Assembly: GCA_035651755.1 (NCBI GenBank) | Contig: DASRFA010000013.1 | Coordinates: 372,001 to 436,000 of the forward strand | DNA length: 64,000 nt | DNA from: DASRFA01 sp035651755 | GTDB lineage: Bacteria; Desulfobacterota; Binatia; UBA12015 | Reading direction: 5' to 3' | Notes under the pieces: model-generated | Seen by the model: only the letters and a program-made list of their open reading frames with translations | What the model was told of the DNA's origin: nothing | The model's database searches: none | Shown: one piece after another, positions 63,021 to 64,000 of the stretch | Layout of the letters: each line of letters starts with the position of its first letter | How positions within the stretch are numbered: the stretch's first letter is position 1 | Made by a program: the position numbers and the translations under genes

Positions 63021-63295
63021 GGGCGCACCCGCAGCCACATCAGCGCGCGCTCGTAGAGAGACGGCCGGATCGCCTGGGGGTCGATGGCCTGCTGCAGTGC
63101 GGCGAGCTTTCGGAGCGCCTCGGCCGTGTCGCTCATCGCCCAGTCGACGTAAAACGCCTCGTATCCGTACTCGCACACCTTCGGGCCGCGGTACGCAGCA
63201 CGCGCGTCGCGGAGGGCGTGCTCCAGCAGGCCGATCGCCTCGCGGTGGAGTGCGTCGACACCCTCGAGCTGCGCTGCCGCCGGGTCGGGCGTCAC
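63017..63295 (-). CDS. Small phage protein, unknown
   Basis: 92 residues from GTG 63295 (GTGA overlap). ALHREAIGLLEHALRDARAAY, then KVCEYGYEAFYVDWAMSDTAE and ALRKLAALQQAIDP. Helical; unknown. Confidence 0.5.
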   Translation of the reverse strand: MTPDPAAAQLEGVDALHREAIGLLEHALRDARAAYRGPKVCEYGYEAFYVDWAMSDTAEALRKLAALQQAIDPQAIRPSLYERALMWLRVRP

Positions 63296-63621
63296 GGCAA
63301 CCTCCTCACGAACTCGAGGCACCGGCCGACCTCGTCGTCCGAACGCTCGAGCGCCTCGCGGCAGAGTCGGGCAGGCCCGCCGGCCGGGGCCCGGGAGAGG
63401 GTGGCGTCGAGCTCTGCGCGTCGCTCGCACGCCGTCGGCGGGCGCGGTGGGTGTGGGTCTGCCGGCGGCGCCCCGACGGCCGCGGCGAGCACCAGGAGCA
63501 GGATCGCCAGGATGCCGCCGATCACAGCGAGGTCGGGGTGCCCTCGTTCGACGCAGTCACCGATCCGCCAGATCACCGAGGCGGCCACGCCGAGAAGCAC
63601 GAGGGCAACGAGCGTGCTCAC
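63292..63621 (-). CDS. Small membrane protein
   Basis: 109 residues from GTG 63621. Two transmembrane helices (TLVALVLLGVAASVIWRI and VIGGILAILLLVLAAAVG), then a Pro-rich linker and a helical C-terminus with two Cys. Overlaps both neighbours. Confidence 0.55.
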   Translation of the reverse strand: MSTLVALVLLGVAASVIWRIGDCVERGHPDLAVIGGILAILLLVLAAAVGAPPADPHPPRPPTACERRAELDATLSRAPAGGPARLCREALERSDDEVGRCLEFVRRLP

Positions 63622-64000
63622 GACGCCCCCTTCGCGGCGCGGAGCATTGCCAGCGCCTCCTTCTGGCTGATGAGCCCCGCGACGAAGTCCACGATCGCGC
63701 GGTCGGAGTACCCGTACAGAAGCCCCTCGCGGATGGCATGGTCGGCCAGCTCCTCGGACAACTTGGAGCGCGGGAGCGGCGGCGCGCCCTCGCCCCACTC
63801 GACGCGGGGTCCGTAGCCGCGGGACGCGCGCACGAGTCGGACATCGGGAAAGCCGCGCCGCCCGGCGAGTTCGCCGAGGATCCGCCGCCCGTCGGCCGCA
63901 CCGTACGACCAGCACCAACCCGCCCGCCGCCGGCCGCCGCAGGGCACGGCGAGCGTGCCGACGCGCCCGACCGCCACGGCGCGCTTGAGAAGTCTGGGGT
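63618..64000 (-). CDS. Phage protein, possibly cut by the window edge
   Basis: A GTG at 63977 gives 119 residues, but the frame stays open to the window end, so the true start may lie further right. Contains WCWSYGAADGRRILGELAGRRGF, FPDVRLVRASRGYG and DRAIVDFVAGLISQKEALAML. Unknown function. Confidence 0.45.
   Translation of the reverse strand, partial: PRLLKRAVAVGRVGTLAVPCGGRRRAGWCWSYGAADGRRILGELAGRRGFPDVRLVRASRGYGPRVEWGEGAPPLPRSKLSEELADHAIREGLLYGYSDRAIVDFVAGLISQKEALAMLRAAKGAS

Noticed and set aside
62448..63816. Rightward open frames at the right end
   Set aside because: They are antisense to a chain of leftward genes linked by GTGA overlaps and show only Arg/Pro-rich shadow composition.

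Overview
The window is very GC-rich, and its outer left part carries ordinary chromosomal genes: an amino-acid ABC-transporter binding protein, a Dabb protein, a VOC protein, an HI0933-family flavoprotein and an agarase-like lipoprotein. Downstream of these lies a large temperate siphovirus (HK97-fold capsid, long flexible tail) that appears to be integrated into the 3' end of the lipoprotein gene at about 4.12 kb. The host is probably a soil or sediment bacterium of the broad Deltaproteobacteria type. That rests only on GC content, lipoprotein style and Thr-Pro-rich linkers, so it is a weak inference. No right attachment site or returning host gene is visible, so the phage probably runs past 64 kb.

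Layout. (1) 1-4123: host genes. (2) 4144-6400: a leftward tyrosine integrase, a double ribbon-helix-helix regulator and a leftward secreted protein, with promoter/operator sites between them. (3) 6396-13061, rightward: tightly overlapping small genes, an SGNH hydrolase, a Cas4-like PD-(D/E)XK nuclease, a free-standing HNH homing endonuclease, a Sak4-like recombination ATPase and a probable ssDNA-binding partner. (4) 13062-13349: a structured RNA-like element and a mini-ORF. (5) 13350-29478, packaging and head: large terminase split by a class 3 intein, DUF1073-type portal, a 2H-phosphoesterase/prohead-protease fusion, scaffold, decoration and major capsid proteins, then four consecutive secreted beta-rich proteins inserted before the head-closure, tail-completion, tail-terminator and tail-tube genes. 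(6) 29558-43808, tail: frameshifted assembly chaperones, a 2,685-residue tape measure, and tail-tip proteins. (7) 43816-51178: a secreted protein, lytic transglycosylase, a holin-like cluster, metallophosphoesterase, small regulators, a secreted CAP-domain protein and a phage sigma factor.

(8) 51218-60241: a long leftward early operon of about 27 very small genes, convergent with the late genes. It contains a second tyrosine integrase and many small zinc-ribbon proteins, and most of its start codons reuse one of two stereotyped ribosome-binding modules. (9) 60242-60749: a control region with promoters and palindromes, followed by one rightward gene. (10) 61538-64000: another leftward set of small overlapping genes with a repeat-rich intergenic region at 62.2-62.7 kb.

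How it fits together. A 15-base asymmetric element, RTTGACA-N-WRTC, occurs about 15 times from 5.4 to 60.4 kb. It points with local transcription at every non-coding site and at the two sites inside signal-peptide codons. It overlaps promoter -35 boxes at control points and also sits inside the structural operon, so it resembles a genome-wide operator/stoperator system of a single repressor. A second motif (TAGGKCGATCGAT...AATCG) precedes the portal, scaffold and tail-tube genes and is a candidate late promoter for the phage-encoded sigma factor. The best candidates for new biology are this double regulatory network, the anti-CBASS-like domain fused to the prohead protease, the block of secreted proteins inside the head-tail operon, and the modular early operon.
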